Assembly: GCA_017514785.1 (NCBI GenBank)
Contig: JAFWIO010000005.1
Span: 1 to 64,000, forward strand
Origin: Eubacterium sp.
Lineage (GTDB): Bacteria > Bacillota > Clostridia > Lachnospirales > Lachnospiraceae
Reading direction: 5' to 3'
Length of the DNA stretch: 64,000 nt
Shown here: one piece after another, positions 53,601 through 61,697 of the stretch
How the letters are laid out: each line of letters starts with the position of its first letter
Position numbering within the stretch: position 1 is the first letter of the stretch
The notes under the pieces: model-generated
What the model was told of the DNA's origin: nothing
Seen by the model: the letters and a program-made list of their open reading frames with translations, nothing else
The model's database searches: none
Translations under genes and position numbers: made by a program

Positions 53601-54239
53601 TTATCTTTTCATAACAACTTTATGGATTGGATGTCCGAGTTTTGAAAACTTGGTTTCATACTCAGTCATAACGTTCCCTTTGACGTGCTCTTCGTCGCTG
53701 TGTAAATCAAAGATTATTGCAACAGGCTTCCAACCCGCTTCCGGTATTTGTTCTACTGTAAATTCAAACAAGTCATCATTGTCTGTCTTGAACTCTACCA
53801 CTCCGTCCTTCTTTAAAATATGATCATATCTACCTAGGAACTGCTTGGATGTAAGTCTTCTTTTTGCATGTCTGTCCTTTGGCCATGGGTCCGAGAAGTT
53901 TAAATAAATTTTATCCACTTCGTCCTCGTCAAAGACATCCTCTATATATTCCGCTTCCATTCTGATAAATCTAATGTTCTCTAGTTCTAGGTCCTCGCAC
54001 TTTTCAAGGGCTCTAACTAAAACACTAGAATATTTCTCAATTCCTACATAATTAATATCCGGATTCTCTTGCGCAAGTGTAGTTAAAAAGAGTCCTTTTC
54101 CCATTCCTATTTCTAGTTGAATTGGATTTTCATTTCCAAACTCTTCATTCCATTTGCCTTTGTTTTTTTCAGGCTCATTAATTGTTAGTTCGTGTTTTGC
54201 TATGTTTTCTCTTGCGCCTGGTACATTTCTTAGCCTCAT
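53601..54239 (-). CDS. trmB: tRNA (guanine-N7-)-methyltransferase
   Basis: Methylates guanine 46 of the tRNA variable loop using S-adenosylmethionine. 212 residues, normal length. Seen: SAM motif LEIGMGKGLFLTTLA near 42, the acidic strand NINYVGIEKYSSVL near 60, and the signature FSDPWPKDRHAKRRL near 118. The N-terminal MRLRNVPGARE is typical. It has its own promoter, placed back to back with that of the carboxypeptidase gene. Confidence 0.96.
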   Translation of the reverse strand: MRLRNVPGARENIAKHELTINEPEKNKGKWNEEFGNENPIQLEIGMGKGLFLTTLAQENPDINYVGIEKYSSVLVRALEKCEDLELENIRFIRMEAEYIEDVFDEDEVDKIYLNFSDPWPKDRHAKRRLTSKQFLGRYDHILKKDGVVEFKTDNDDLFEFTVEQIPEAGWKPVAIIFDLHSDEEHVKGNVMTEYETKFSKLGHPIHKVVMKR

Positions 54240-54263
54240 AATAATCTCCTTTATCCAAGTAGC

Positions 54264-54292
54264 ATTGTAGTTTCTAATCCAACTTTTTTCAA
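54264..54292 (-). promoter_or_regulatory. Promoter of trmB
   Basis: TTGAAA (54292-54287), a 17-base spacer and TACAAT (54269-54264) on the minus strand. Confidence 0.6.
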
Positions 54293-54349
54293 GTTGTATT
54301 TGTTAGTTTTTGTTTGAATGTGACGTTTACAAATTGTTTGTGATATTTA

Positions 54350-54377
54350 TTGATTTAATTTCTATTTTTGGTACAAT
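54350..54377 (+). promoter_or_regulatory. Promoter of the D,D-carboxypeptidase operon
   Basis: TTGATT (54350-54355), a 16-base spacer and TACAAT (54372-54377), about 38 bases before ATG 54415. Confidence 0.55.
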
Positions 54378-54414
54378 ACTAAATGGTAAAAACAATTATA
54401 AAAAAAGAGGAATT

Positions 54415-55788
54415 ATGGAATCACTAATTAAAAAAATAGTCATAAGTTTGACGGTGATTGGTCTTGTTCTAACAAGCATAACTTTTTCTCCGAAAAAAGT
54501 TTCGGCGGCGCCAGCGTGGCCAGACGATGTTGTTAGCACTAAAGCTAAATCTGCTTGTTTGATGGACTATGATACGGGAACAGTTTTGTATGAAGAAAAA
54601 GCTCATAAAAAACGTTTCCCGGCTAGTATCACAAAGACTTTGACGGCATTACTAACCATCGAAAACTGTGACTTAAACGAAAACCTAACTTATTCAAAGA
54701 ATTCTTTGTCGTGCATCAGAGACGGCGCAGCTAATATCGGAGCGAAGAAAGGCGAAACCATGACTGTAAGAGACGCTCTTTACGGTATGATGCTCCACTC
54801 TGGTAACGAGTGTGCTACTGCTTTGGGCGAGCACATGTTTGGCGATGAAAAGACTTTTGCAAAAAAACTTAATGAGCGTGCTAAGCAGGCCGGTGCAAAG
54901 GATTCACACTTCGTAAACGGTAATGGTTTGCATGATGAAAACCACTATGTGACTGCTTACGATATGGCAATGATCCTAAGAGCAGCTCTTAAGTATCCTT
55001 TGTTTAGAGAGATACTTGGAACAAAACAGTATACCATCCAGAAAAACAACAAGAGAAAGCATCGTTTCTTTGCGACAATGAGACATAAAATGATTTGGGA
55101 GGGTGGTCCTTACTACTATAAGGGAATTATAGGTGGTAAGACAGGTTTCACGGATCAGGCTGGAAACACTCTAGTGACTGCTGCTAAGCGAAACGGTTTG
55201 ACTTTAGTGTGTGTTGTTCTTAAATCTGACACTGCACATGTTTATACAGATACGAAGGCGCTTTTTAACTATGGCTTTAAAAATTTTAAATCTATAAACA
55301 TTTCAGAAAATGACACTAGATTTAACGACGATAATGATTACTCGTTAACTTCACCATTTGTTAAAAAGACTGGTACTTTGGAATTAGACAAGTCTGCTAC
55401 TGCTGTCATTCCAAAAGGAGCCAACTACTCAGATTTAAAAGTTTCTACTACATTTAACGTGGCGCGCGGAGTATTCTCTAAGATGTCATACTTCTACGGC
55501 GACAAAGAAGTAGGCACAGCCACTCTTACATACCACAAAGCGAAGAAACTCAAATCTAAAGGTAACGAAACAGAGCAAGAAACTATAGAAAAAGTTACAG
55601 TTGAAGCTCCTACTACAGCGAAGGTCGAGAAGAAGGTTTCAAAACCAATAAATATTATCCCCGTTATCGTTATTGGTTTGATTGTAATAGTAGTAATACT
55701 CTTAATTGTTTTGGCAATCAAGAGAAAGATGAAGATTAACAAAATTAGAGAGCAAAAGAGAAACAGAAATAGATATACGCATGATTAA
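54415..55788 (+). CDS. D-alanyl-D-alanine carboxypeptidase (PBP5/DacF type, peptidase S11)
   Basis: I chose ATG 54415 (457 residues) because AAGAGG precedes it and a signal peptide follows (MESLIKKIVISLTVIGLVLT, cleavage near 31 before APAWP). Seen: catalytic Ser71-x-x-Lys74 in PASITKT, SGN at 129-131, and KTG at 242-244 in GGKTGFTD; a C-terminal beta domain; and a membrane helix near 410-430 with a basic tail. It trims the terminal D-Ala of peptidoglycan stem peptides outside the membrane. Anchoring by a full helix rather than an amphipathic one is normal for DacF-like enzymes. The recombinase-like gene follows by 15 bases. Confidence 0.94.
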   Translation: MESLIKKIVISLTVIGLVLTSITFSPKKVSAAPAWPDDVVSTKAKSACLMDYDTGTVLYEEKAHKKRFPASITKTLTALLTIENCDLNENLTYSKNSLSCIRDGAANIGAKKGETMTVRDALYGMMLHSGNECATALGEHMFGDEKTFAKKLNERAKQAGAKDSHFVNGNGLHDENHYVTAYDMAMILRAALKYPLFREILGTKQYTIQKNNKRKHRFFATMRHKMIWEGGPYYYKGIIGGKTGFTDQAGNTLVTAAKRNGLTLVCVVLKSDTAHVYTDTKALFNYGFKNFKSINISENDTRFNDDNDYSLTSPFVKKTGTLELDKSATAVIPKGANYSDLKVSTTFNVARGVFSKMSYFYGDKEVGTATLTYHKAKKLKSKGNETEQETIEKVTVEAPTTAKVEKKVSKPINIIPVIVIGLIVIVVILLIVLAIKRKMKINKIREQKRNRNRYTHD

Positions 55789-55803
55789 ATAGGAGGAAAT
55801 AAT

Positions 55804-56541
55804 ATGAATTGGGTTGCACCTATTAAAGATGAGGAAACTTTGGAAGCCTTTGCCGAGGCCCTAAAGGATATTGATGAGAAATATTATTTTATGTTTGAGT
55901 TGGGAATCGGAACTGGCCTTCAGTTGCAGGACGTTCTTCAGTTCAAAGTTAAAGATGTAAAAGATAAAAAGGAAATAAATGTTAAGATTGGTAAGCATAA
56001 GCAAAAAATCACATTTAAAATTCCTGCTAATTTACAAAAGGAGATCAAAGAATATATTAAGGATAAGCCTTCAAACCAGTACCTAATTCTTGGTCACAAG
56101 ACAAAAAATAAACCTGTTTCACGTGAGCAGGCATACAGGGTTTTGAGAAGTGCCGGTCACCACGTTGGGCTACACTCTATTGGAGCTCAGACTATGCGTA
56201 AAACATATGCGTACAGATACTATAGAGAGACTGGTGATATTTATCATTTGCAGACATTGTTCAATCATGCATCTCCTTCTATCACATATAGATTCATCGG
56301 CGAGAAACCAAACGTTGAGTTGTTTATGAGAAAACTTACTCCAAAGGAGAATGAGCGCAGCCGTTATCTTCTATACTTAAATAATAGCGGTAAGAAGCGT
56401 TTGCAGAAGGTTATCAAAGAACTATCAACTATCGAGAAGAATTTTGATAGTCCAAAGAACAATGATGCCTTCTACGGCAAAGTAGATTGCTTGCTAGAAG
56501 AACTAGAACAATTGATGGAATCATATAACGAGGCTGAATAA
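55804..56541 (+). CDS. Tyrosine recombinase-like protein with lost catalytic residues
   Basis: A 245-residue protein formed by a tyrosine-recombinase catalytic fold with no core-binding N-domain. It matches the integrase pattern LGIxTGLR...GTHTLRKT...NHSSPSITLRYIG, but three key residues differ: Gln40 where the first Arg belongs (TGLQLQDVL), Gln129 where the His belongs (GAQTMRKT) and Phe164 where the nucleophile Tyr belongs (ITYRFIG). Arg132 and His155 remain. A helical tail (190-245) ends the protein. Strong site AGGAGG before the start, 15 bases after the carboxypeptidase gene. Probably cannot cut DNA; may be a DNA-binding regulator. Role unknown. Confidence 0.75.
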   Translation: MNWVAPIKDEETLEAFAEALKDIDEKYYFMFELGIGTGLQLQDVLQFKVKDVKDKKEINVKIGKHKQKITFKIPANLQKEIKEYIKDKPSNQYLILGHKTKNKPVSREQAYRVLRSAGHHVGLHSIGAQTMRKTYAYRYYRETGDIYHLQTLFNHASPSITYRFIGEKPNVELFMRKLTPKENERSRYLLYLNNSGKKRLQKVIKELSTIEKNFDSPKNNDAFYGKVDCLLEELEQLMESYNEAE

Positions 56542-56549
56542 ATAAAAAC

Positions 56550-56590
56550 AAGAAAAGGGTTTTGAAAAAATGTTCATTCCCTTTTCTTTT
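56550..56590 (+). terminator. Terminator of the carboxypeptidase/recombinase-like operon
   Basis: AAGAAAAGGG (56550-56559) pairs with CCCTTTTCTT (56579-56588), followed by more T. Confidence 0.75.
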
Positions 56591-56608
56591 TTTATGAGTA
56601 TTTTTCCA

Positions 56609-56654
56609 TTAAAAAATGAGTTACTGTGTTTTTACACTATAACTCATTTTTTAA
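56609..56654 (-). terminator. Terminator of the exonuclease gene
   Basis: A perfect 15-bp stem (56609-56623 with 56640-56654) with an inner GTGT/ACAC pair, next to the stop codon of the minus-strand exonuclease gene. Confidence 0.78.
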
Positions 56655-56667
56655 TTCTAATGGGATC

Positions 56668-57690
56668 TTAGTAATCGTCCTCTGCATCGTCGTCGTCGAT
56701 AGCCGAGCTGCCCCATGTCTCTTGCATCATTTCTCGCTCTATTAAGCGATGTCTTTTTTCTCTTCTCTTTTCTCTGATGCTTTCTTTCTTATCTTTTACT
56801 TTTTGAACTCTAGTCTCATCCGCTAGCTTAACAATCTTTATAGCGTAGAAACTGTCTTTTTCACATTTTCGAATTTTGATTTTGCCTCGGACATCTCCGT
56901 GCTCCGGGCATCGCCCTAGACAAAAATATGTTTTTCCACTGTCTGAGAACCAATCAATGTATGGATATATTCTCTCTCCACACTTGTTACATCTCAGTTG
57001 TTCTATGTCTTTGTCGGAAAACATTTCATCTTTTGAGAGGAATTCCCTTGTGACTAATTTGTTATAATCGTCAAACTCCACAAAGATTTCTTCTTCCTTA
57101 ATTCGTGGTGGATAGAAGGTGTCGATTGATAATCGTTTTATAAATCTGCCTGGGTCCATTTTTTGGAAAACTTTAGCTGTATAATACGCATCATCTATTG
57201 CCCTGTGAAACTCTTTGTCTTCCTTAATGTGTAGTTCTTCCACCACATCCGAAAGTGTGCTCTTGTTTTTCCCATCGTCGTATCTAAGGCTATGAATCTT
57301 TTGTAAGTCTAGATAATAAAGTGGAAAATCTAACACTCTCTCTAGCTTGTAGTGTTTCATATTCTTTTGTAATTCTGTCAAATCCATCGAGCCCCAAGTG
57401 CAAAACATAAAATCATCTCCGCACCATTCGAGGAATTCTCTAATCACTTTTCTAAAGTCTGATCCTTTGGCCAACTCTTCGTTTGTGAAATGAGTAATTT
57501 CTTTGATTTTGTAGTGGAGTTTTTTGTAAACTCGTGGTTTTACAATCTGGTGAAACGAATCTTCTATTTCTAGATTAGAATTCATTCGCACCGCTCCCAC
57601 TTCAATAATCTCAAACGGCATTTCTGGATGATAGTTTCTCTTCCCGTAGGGGTTTTGATTCCACTCAAGGTCTAAAACTATATAGTCCAT
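56668..57690 (-). CDS. DnaQ-like 3'-5' exonuclease with C-terminal zinc ribbon
   Basis: A 340-residue protein. Seen: the DEDDh exonuclease motifs, Exo I YIVLDLEWNQN at 3-13, the Exo II region FMFCTWGSMDLTEL near 95, and Exo III EFHRAIDDAYYTAKVF near 158 with the catalytic His. After a linker comes a four-cysteine ribbon (LRCNKCGERIYPY and FCLGRCPEHG near 232-265), and a highly charged Lys/Arg/Glu helix ends the protein. The exonuclease domain resembles KapD/ERI-type enzymes of Firmicutes; RNA or DNA preference is unknown. GGAGAG precedes the start at 57690. It follows tRNA-Arg on the same strand. Confidence 0.88.
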   Translation of the reverse strand: MDYIVLDLEWNQNPYGKRNYHPEMPFEIIEVGAVRMNSNLEIEDSFHQIVKPRVYKKLHYKIKEITHFTNEELAKGSDFRKVIREFLEWCGDDFMFCTWGSMDLTELQKNMKHYKLERVLDFPLYYLDLQKIHSLRYDDGKNKSTLSDVVEELHIKEDKEFHRAIDDAYYTAKVFQKMDPGRFIKRLSIDTFYPPRIKEEEIFVEFDDYNKLVTREFLSKDEMFSDKDIEQLRCNKCGERIYPYIDWFSDSGKTYFCLGRCPEHGDVRGKIKIRKCEKDSFYAIKIVKLADETRVQKVKDKKESIREKRREKRHRLIEREMMQETWGSSAIDDDDAEDDY

Positions 57691-57762
57691 ATTCTCTCCA
57701 ATATATTATTCTGATTTCAAACCCTCTTCTTTGATTATCAGATTATTTGTCTTTCACACGAA

Positions 57763-57836
57763 CGTCCCGTAGAGGATTCGAACCTCCGGCCTCTCGCTTA
57801 GGAGGCGAGCGCTCTATCCAACTGAGCTAACGAGAC
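57763..57836 (-). tRNA. tRNA-Arg (anticodon CCT)
   Basis: A 74-base cloverleaf on the minus strand: acceptor GTCTCGT/ACGGGAC, D stem GCTC/GAGC, anticodon stem CTCGC/GCGAG with loop CTCCTAA, and T arm GGAGG-TTCGAAT-CCTCT. Discriminator G; the 3' CCA is not encoded. It reads AGG codons. It lies between serS and the exonuclease gene on the same strand. I see no convincing promoter of its own, so it may be processed from the serS transcript. Confidence 0.96.
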
Positions 57837-57884
57837 TTGCGGCAAAACATAATGTTTCACCTTTCATAATTGGGCATCCGCCAA

Positions 57885-59165
57885 CTATTTAGTAATTTTC
57901 TCCATTCCGCCCATGTATGGTCTTAGAGCTTCAGGTATAGCCACACTGCCATCCTCCTGCAAATTGTTTTCCAAGAAACAAATAAGCATACGAGGTGGTG
58001 CAACCACTGTATTATTTAATGTATGAGCGAAGTAGTTTCCATCTTCGCCCTTAATTTTAATGTTAAGTCTTCTAGCTTGTGCATCTGTTAGGTTAGAACA
58101 GCTGCCCACTTCAAAGTACTTCTTTTGACGAGGAGACCATGCTTCCACATCCACAGACTTAACCTTTAGATCAGCCAAATCTCCTGAACAACACTCAAGT
58201 GTACGAACTGGAATATCTAGACTTCTAAACAAATCAACTGTGTTCTTCCACATCTTCTCGTACCAATCCATGCTCTCTTCTGGCTTACAAACAACAATCA
58301 TTTCCTGCTTTTCAAACTGGTGGATTCGATACACGCCTCTCTCTTCAATGCCGTGCGCACCTTTTTCTTTTCTAAAACATGGCGAGTAGCTCGTCAAAGT
58401 AATTGGCAATTCTTCCTCTTTTGTGTGTGAGTTAATGAACTTACCAATCATTGAGTGCTCGCTTGTTCCAATTAGGTAAAGGTCTTCACCCTCAATTTTG
58501 TACATCATAGCGTCCATCTCTTCAAAACTCATAACGCCTGTAGCCACGCTGCTTCTGATCATGAATGGAGGGATCACATATTTGAAACCTCTATCAATCA
58601 TAAAATCTCTAGCGTATGAAAGTATAGCTGAATGAAGTCTTGCGATATCTCCCATCAAATAGTAGAAGCCATTACCAGCCACATCTCTAGCAGCCTCTAA
58701 ATCGATACCATCAAAGGTCTCCATTATATCTGTATGATATGGAATTTCATAATTAGGAACAACTGGCTCGCCAAACTTCTCCAGTTCCACGTTTTCGCTA
58801 TCATCTTTTCCGATAGGAACTGAAGGGTCAATAATATTTGGAATGATCATCATTCTCTTCTTTATTTCTTCCTCTATCTCGCGACCCTTTTCAGTCAATT
58901 CATCTATCTTATCATTGCCTGCAGCAACTTCTGCTTTTACTTTTTCAGCCTCTTCTTTTTTGCCCTGCTGCATTAGCCCGCCAATCTCTTTTGAAAGTTT
59001 ATTTTTATTGGCACGCATTGCCTCAACTTCCTGCTTGTTTTCTCTATTCTTTAAATCTAGATCAATTACTTCATCCACCAAAGGAAGTTTTTCGTCTTGG
59101 AATTTCTTCTTAATATTTTCTTTGACGATGTCTGGATTTTCTCTTAAAAATTTAATATCTAACAT
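57885..59165 (-). CDS. serS: Seryl-tRNA synthetase
   Basis: Charges tRNA-Ser with serine. 426 residues, normal length. Seen: an N-terminal long coiled-coil arm (about 28-100) that grips the tRNA, class II motif 2 in FRKEKGAHGIEERGVYRIHQ near 265, and motif 3 in TLNNTVVAPPRMLICFLEN with IPEALRPYMGG at the end. Start ATG 59165 follows AAAGGA. The leader before it is only 56 bases to the previous gene, too short for a T-box riboswitch, so serine control by that route is not seen here. Its place after parB and DUF4446 is the common order in Lachnospiraceae-type genomes. Confidence 0.97.
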   Translation of the reverse strand: MLDIKFLRENPDIVKENIKKKFQDEKLPLVDEVIDLDLKNRENKQEVEAMRANKNKLSKEIGGLMQQGKKEEAEKVKAEVAAGNDKIDELTEKGREIEEEIKKRMMIIPNIIDPSVPIGKDDSENVELEKFGEPVVPNYEIPYHTDIMETFDGIDLEAARDVAGNGFYYLMGDIARLHSAILSYARDFMIDRGFKYVIPPFMIRSSVATGVMSFEEMDAMMYKIEGEDLYLIGTSEHSMIGKFINSHTKEEELPITLTSYSPCFRKEKGAHGIEERGVYRIHQFEKQEMIVVCKPEESMDWYEKMWKNTVDLFRSLDIPVRTLECCSGDLADLKVKSVDVEAWSPRQKKYFEVGSCSNLTDAQARRLNIKIKGEDGNYFAHTLNNTVVAPPRMLICFLENNLQEDGSVAIPEALRPYMGGMEKITK

Positions 59166-59221
59166 TTGTATTTTCCTTTTCTAAAAGTTTTCTTCTATAT
59201 AATATGTTCTCAATAATCTTT

Positions 59222-59692
59222 TTATGAGTTGATTGCCTTATCAAGAGCTTCTTTTTCTTCTTCGCCCAAAGTAGCATATGCCTCACCCTTGATAATCTCT
59301 TTGATATATGTGTAACTACTGTCTCTTCCGTGCATTGTGTTTAGAATGAAACCAGTGTTCATATCATCAAGCAAGCAAAGTGTGAAGCTTAAGTTTCCTC
59401 CCATTTCTTTGAAGGCGTCGTACTTCACTATTCCCATTTTGTGGAATGTGGATTTGATGCCCTGAAGAGTTTCCTCTATTTCTTGTTGGCTTGCTTCATA
59501 ACTCTTCTGAAGTTCGCTCATCTGCTTGAAATTTTCTTCTATGGCATCCGCCAAATTGTCAGCATCTTTTCCATTCATAAATGCTTCGTATCTATTCATA
59601 AGTTTTTTGATTTTAAGATTCTGCAAGAATACAACAACCACAAATACTATGATTACAAAAACTATACTTCCTAAATATATATAATCTCTCAT
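59222..59692 (-). CDS. DUF4446 family membrane-anchored protein
   Basis: A 156-residue protein with one N-terminal membrane helix (residues about 4-24, YLGSIVFVIIVFVVVVFL), a coiled-coil region (about 30-85) and a conserved C-terminal domain with GIVKYDAFKEMGGNLSFTLC and GFILNTMHGRDSSYTYIKEI. Known only as DUF4446, a family regularly found just after parB in Clostridia and some Bacilli. Its constant link to the chromosome-segregation genes suggests a membrane partner for nucleoid or origin placement, but no function is established. It starts 11 bases after parB ends. Confidence 0.9.
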   Translation of the reverse strand: MRDYIYLGSIVFVIIVFVVVVFLQNLKIKKLMNRYEAFMNGKDADNLADAIEENFKQMSELQKSYEASQQEIEETLQGIKSTFHKMGIVKYDAFKEMGGNLSFTLCLLDDMNTGFILNTMHGRDSSYTYIKEIIKGEAYATLGEEEKEALDKAINS

Positions 59693-59703
59693 TCTCTTTC
59701 TCC

Positions 59704-60654
59704 TTATTTAATACTCTCAAACATTTCGTATAATCTCTCGAACTCTTCTGTGGAATAATAGTCAATTTCAATTTTTCCTTTGCCGTTCGCTTTTTGATTA
59801 ATAGAAACTTTTGTTCCAAAAATCTCTTTAAGTCTTTCTGAAAGCCTTTGCACTTCTGCTGTGTTTTGGTTTGGAATAGGAAGTTTCTTTTGCTTTGGAT
59901 GCAAAATATTTTTAACTAGCTTCTCTGTCTCTCTAACACTAAGGCCTTTGTCCACAACTGTCTTTGCTGTCTTCTCCTGAAGGCCTTCATTCTCAAGTCC
60001 GAGCAACGCTCTAGCATGACCCATCTGAAGTTCGCCTGCTTCTATCATTGCTTGCACTTCATCTGAAAGATTTAGAAGTCTCATTGAATTAGTAATCGCA
60101 CTTCTGGATTTTGAAAGGCGTGTTGCAACATCTTCTTGGCGCAAATCATATTCTTCAATCAAATTCTTGTAAGCCTTTGCTTCTTCAATAGGATTTAAAT
60201 CTGATCTCTGCAAGTTTTCAATAAGTGCAATCTCAGACGCTTCCTGTGGTTCATAGTCTTTTATAACCACTGGCACCTCTTTTAGTTTTGCTAACTTGGC
60301 AGCTCTCCATCTGCGCTCACCCGCAATTATTTCGTAGTAATCATTTTTCTTTTGAACTACTAGTGGTTGAATCACTCCGTATCTCTTAATAGAATCAGTA
60401 AGTTCTTCTAACTCAGCTTTATCAAAATGTTTTCTTGGCTGATTTCTATTTGGCTCGATACTCGATACCGGCAAAGTAGTGTCTGCAGGAACTTTAACTT
60501 CCTTCACCACTTCCTTAACGACTTCTTTTTCTACAACTTGAACTTCTGGTTTTTCTTTTGGTTTATCTGCAGCTGGTTTCTTTGCTGCTTTCCTATCTTC
60601 TGCTGTAGGTATAAGCGAATCAACGCCTTTTCCTAAACCTCTCCTTAGTGCCAT
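59704..60654 (-). CDS. parB: Chromosome-partitioning protein ParB (Spo0J), CTP-dependent clamp
   Basis: I chose ATG 60654 (316 residues) because GGAGGG lies just upstream; the frame opens at a TTG 12 bases earlier. ParB binds parS, uses CTP to close and slide along DNA, and loads SMC. Seen: N-terminal MALRRGLGKGVDSLI, which stimulates ParA; a long acidic/basic linker; the CTP site VSSIEPNRNQPRK near 62 and AGERRWRAAKLA near 112; the helix-turn-helix RLSKSRSAITNSMRLL near 180; and the C-terminal dimer domain. parS sites lie about 0.95-1.2 kb away on the other side of parA. Confidence 0.96.
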   Translation of the reverse strand: MALRRGLGKGVDSLIPTAEDRKAAKKPAADKPKEKPEVQVVEKEVVKEVVKEVKVPADTTLPVSSIEPNRNQPRKHFDKAELEELTDSIKRYGVIQPLVVQKKNDYYEIIAGERRWRAAKLAKLKEVPVVIKDYEPQEASEIALIENLQRSDLNPIEEAKAYKNLIEEYDLRQEDVATRLSKSRSAITNSMRLLNLSDEVQAMIEAGELQMGHARALLGLENEGLQEKTAKTVVDKGLSVRETEKLVKNILHPKQKKLPIPNQNTAEVQRLSERLKEIFGTKVSINQKANGKGKIEIDYYSTEEFERLYEMFESIK

Positions 60655-60713
60655 AACACCCTCCAATAATAATTGTTTCTTCTATATAACTACTTTTTCT
60701 CTATTTTTACATT

Positions 60714-60741
60714 GGTTTACATAACAATTTATTATGTAAAC
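60714..60741. promoter_or_regulatory. Inverted repeat GTTTACATAA/TTATGTAAAC at the parA-parB junction
   Basis: A perfect 10-bp inverted repeat (60715-60724 with 60732-60741) with a 7-base spacer, overlapping the parA stop codon. The same 10 bases recur twice as direct repeats between rsmG and mnmG and once near tagG. Could be a protein-binding site or, with no U run, a weak RNA hairpin. Confidence 0.5.
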
Positions 60742-61505
60742 ATTGTGTTTTTCTCTATTAATTCCTTTGCTAGGCTCTCGTACGCCTCTGCTCCCGCCGA
60801 CTTCTTGTCATACATATGAATTGGAAGTCCGTAACTTGGAGCCTCAGCTAGTCTAACATTTCTTGGAATGATTGTTCCATAAATGTGTAGGTGGATATTG
60901 TCTCGAACATTCCCCACAACCTCGGCCGACAAATTTGTTCTAGTGTCATACATGGTGAACAACACTCCATCTATCTCAAGCTTGTCGTTTAGTCTCTCCT
61001 GAATTAAGTTTATTGTGTGCAATAGTTGCGTCAATCCTTCTAGCGCATAATACTCACACTGAATTGGAACCATAACTGAGTCAGCAGCCACAAGCGCATT
61101 GACAGTTAGCAAGTTAAGCGCTGGTGGGCAGTCTATAATTATGAAGTCATAGTCGCTCTTAACTTTGTCTAGTTCCTCTTTAAGGATAAATTCTCTCTCG
61201 TCCATTCCTATAAGATCAATCTCTGCACCAGACAAGTTGGCATTGGATGGATAGACATCTAGATTCTTTACTGCACATTCAGTCTTGCAGTCCTCGCTAG
61301 AGCATTCTCCTAGAAGAAGTTCATACACAGTATTCTCTAGCTCATTTCTAATAATTCCAACTCCGCTGGTTGCATTTCCCTGTGGGTCCATGTCTACTAG
61401 CAAGACTTTCTTTCCTTGATCTGCTAGACATGCAGCCACATTAATAGACGTTGTAGTTTTACCTACTCCGCCTTTTTGATTTGTAATTGCTATTATTTTT
61501 CCCAT
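60732..61505 (-). CDS. parA: Chromosome-partitioning ATPase ParA (Soj)
   Basis: A 257-residue deviant Walker ATPase that forms ATP-bound dimers on the nucleoid and is released by ParB; in Bacillus it also controls DnaA. Seen: Walker A ITNQKGGVGKTTTSIN at residues 7-22, LLVDMDPQGNATSG near 37, FIIIDCPPALNLLTVNAL near 115 and the basic C-terminal region. Start follows GAGGT. Two parS sites lie in the gap just upstream. The 77-base gap to parB holds an inverted repeat. Length and sequence are typical of the chromosomal form. Confidence 0.96.
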   Translation of the reverse strand: MGKIIAITNQKGGVGKTTTSINVAACLADQGKKVLLVDMDPQGNATSGVGIIRNELENTVYELLLGECSSEDCKTECAVKNLDVYPSNANLSGAEIDLIGMDEREFILKEELDKVKSDYDFIIIDCPPALNLLTVNALVAADSVMVPIQCEYYALEGLTQLLHTINLIQERLNDKLEIDGVLFTMYDTRTNLSAEVVGNVRDNIHLHIYGTIIPRNVRLAEAPSYGLPIHMYDKKSAGAEAYESLAKELIEKNTMFT

Positions 61506-61596
61506 TTTGTACCTCGAATCTCTGTGTTTCCAATTACATATTTTATCACAAGGAATGGGTTTTTTCTATATAAAAGGAAACTTTTTTAAGTTAAAA

Positions 61597-61612
61597 TGTT
61601 TCACGTGAAACA
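61597..61612. promoter_or_regulatory. parS site 1
   Basis: The perfect 16-bp palindrome TGTTTCACGTGAAACA, identical to the ParB-binding parS consensus of Firmicutes. Located between parA and the coiled-coil gene. Confidence 0.95.
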
Positions 61613-61646
61613 TTACTTTTCAAAATAACCATGAAAAAATGCAATA

Positions 61647-61682
61647 AAAAAAGAAATGTTTCACGTGAAACATTTCTTTTTT
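61647..61682 (-). terminator. parS-containing palindrome, probable terminator
   Basis: The 18-bp arms (61647-61664 and 61665-61682) give the minus-strand transcript a GC-poor hairpin with a run of U, 15 bases after the stop codon of the coiled-coil gene. The hairpin loop would be the central ACGT. Confidence 0.55.
61657..61672. promoter_or_regulatory. parS site 2, inside a longer palindrome
   Basis: TGTTTCACGTGAAACA, 60 bases from site 1 centre to centre. It is the core of a perfect 36-bp palindrome (61647-61682) with A6/T6 ends that also resembles a terminator for the coiled-coil gene. Confidence 0.95.
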
Positions 61683-61697
61683 CTTCATCTATCTTTC

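Noticed and set aside
55804..56541. Integrase as the mark of a mobile element
   Set aside because: No flanking direct repeats, tRNA attachment site, excisionase or cargo genes; catalytic residues are missing.
59166..59221. T-box riboswitch in front of serS
   Set aside because: The gap is 56 bases, too short for the stem I, specifier loop and antiterminator.
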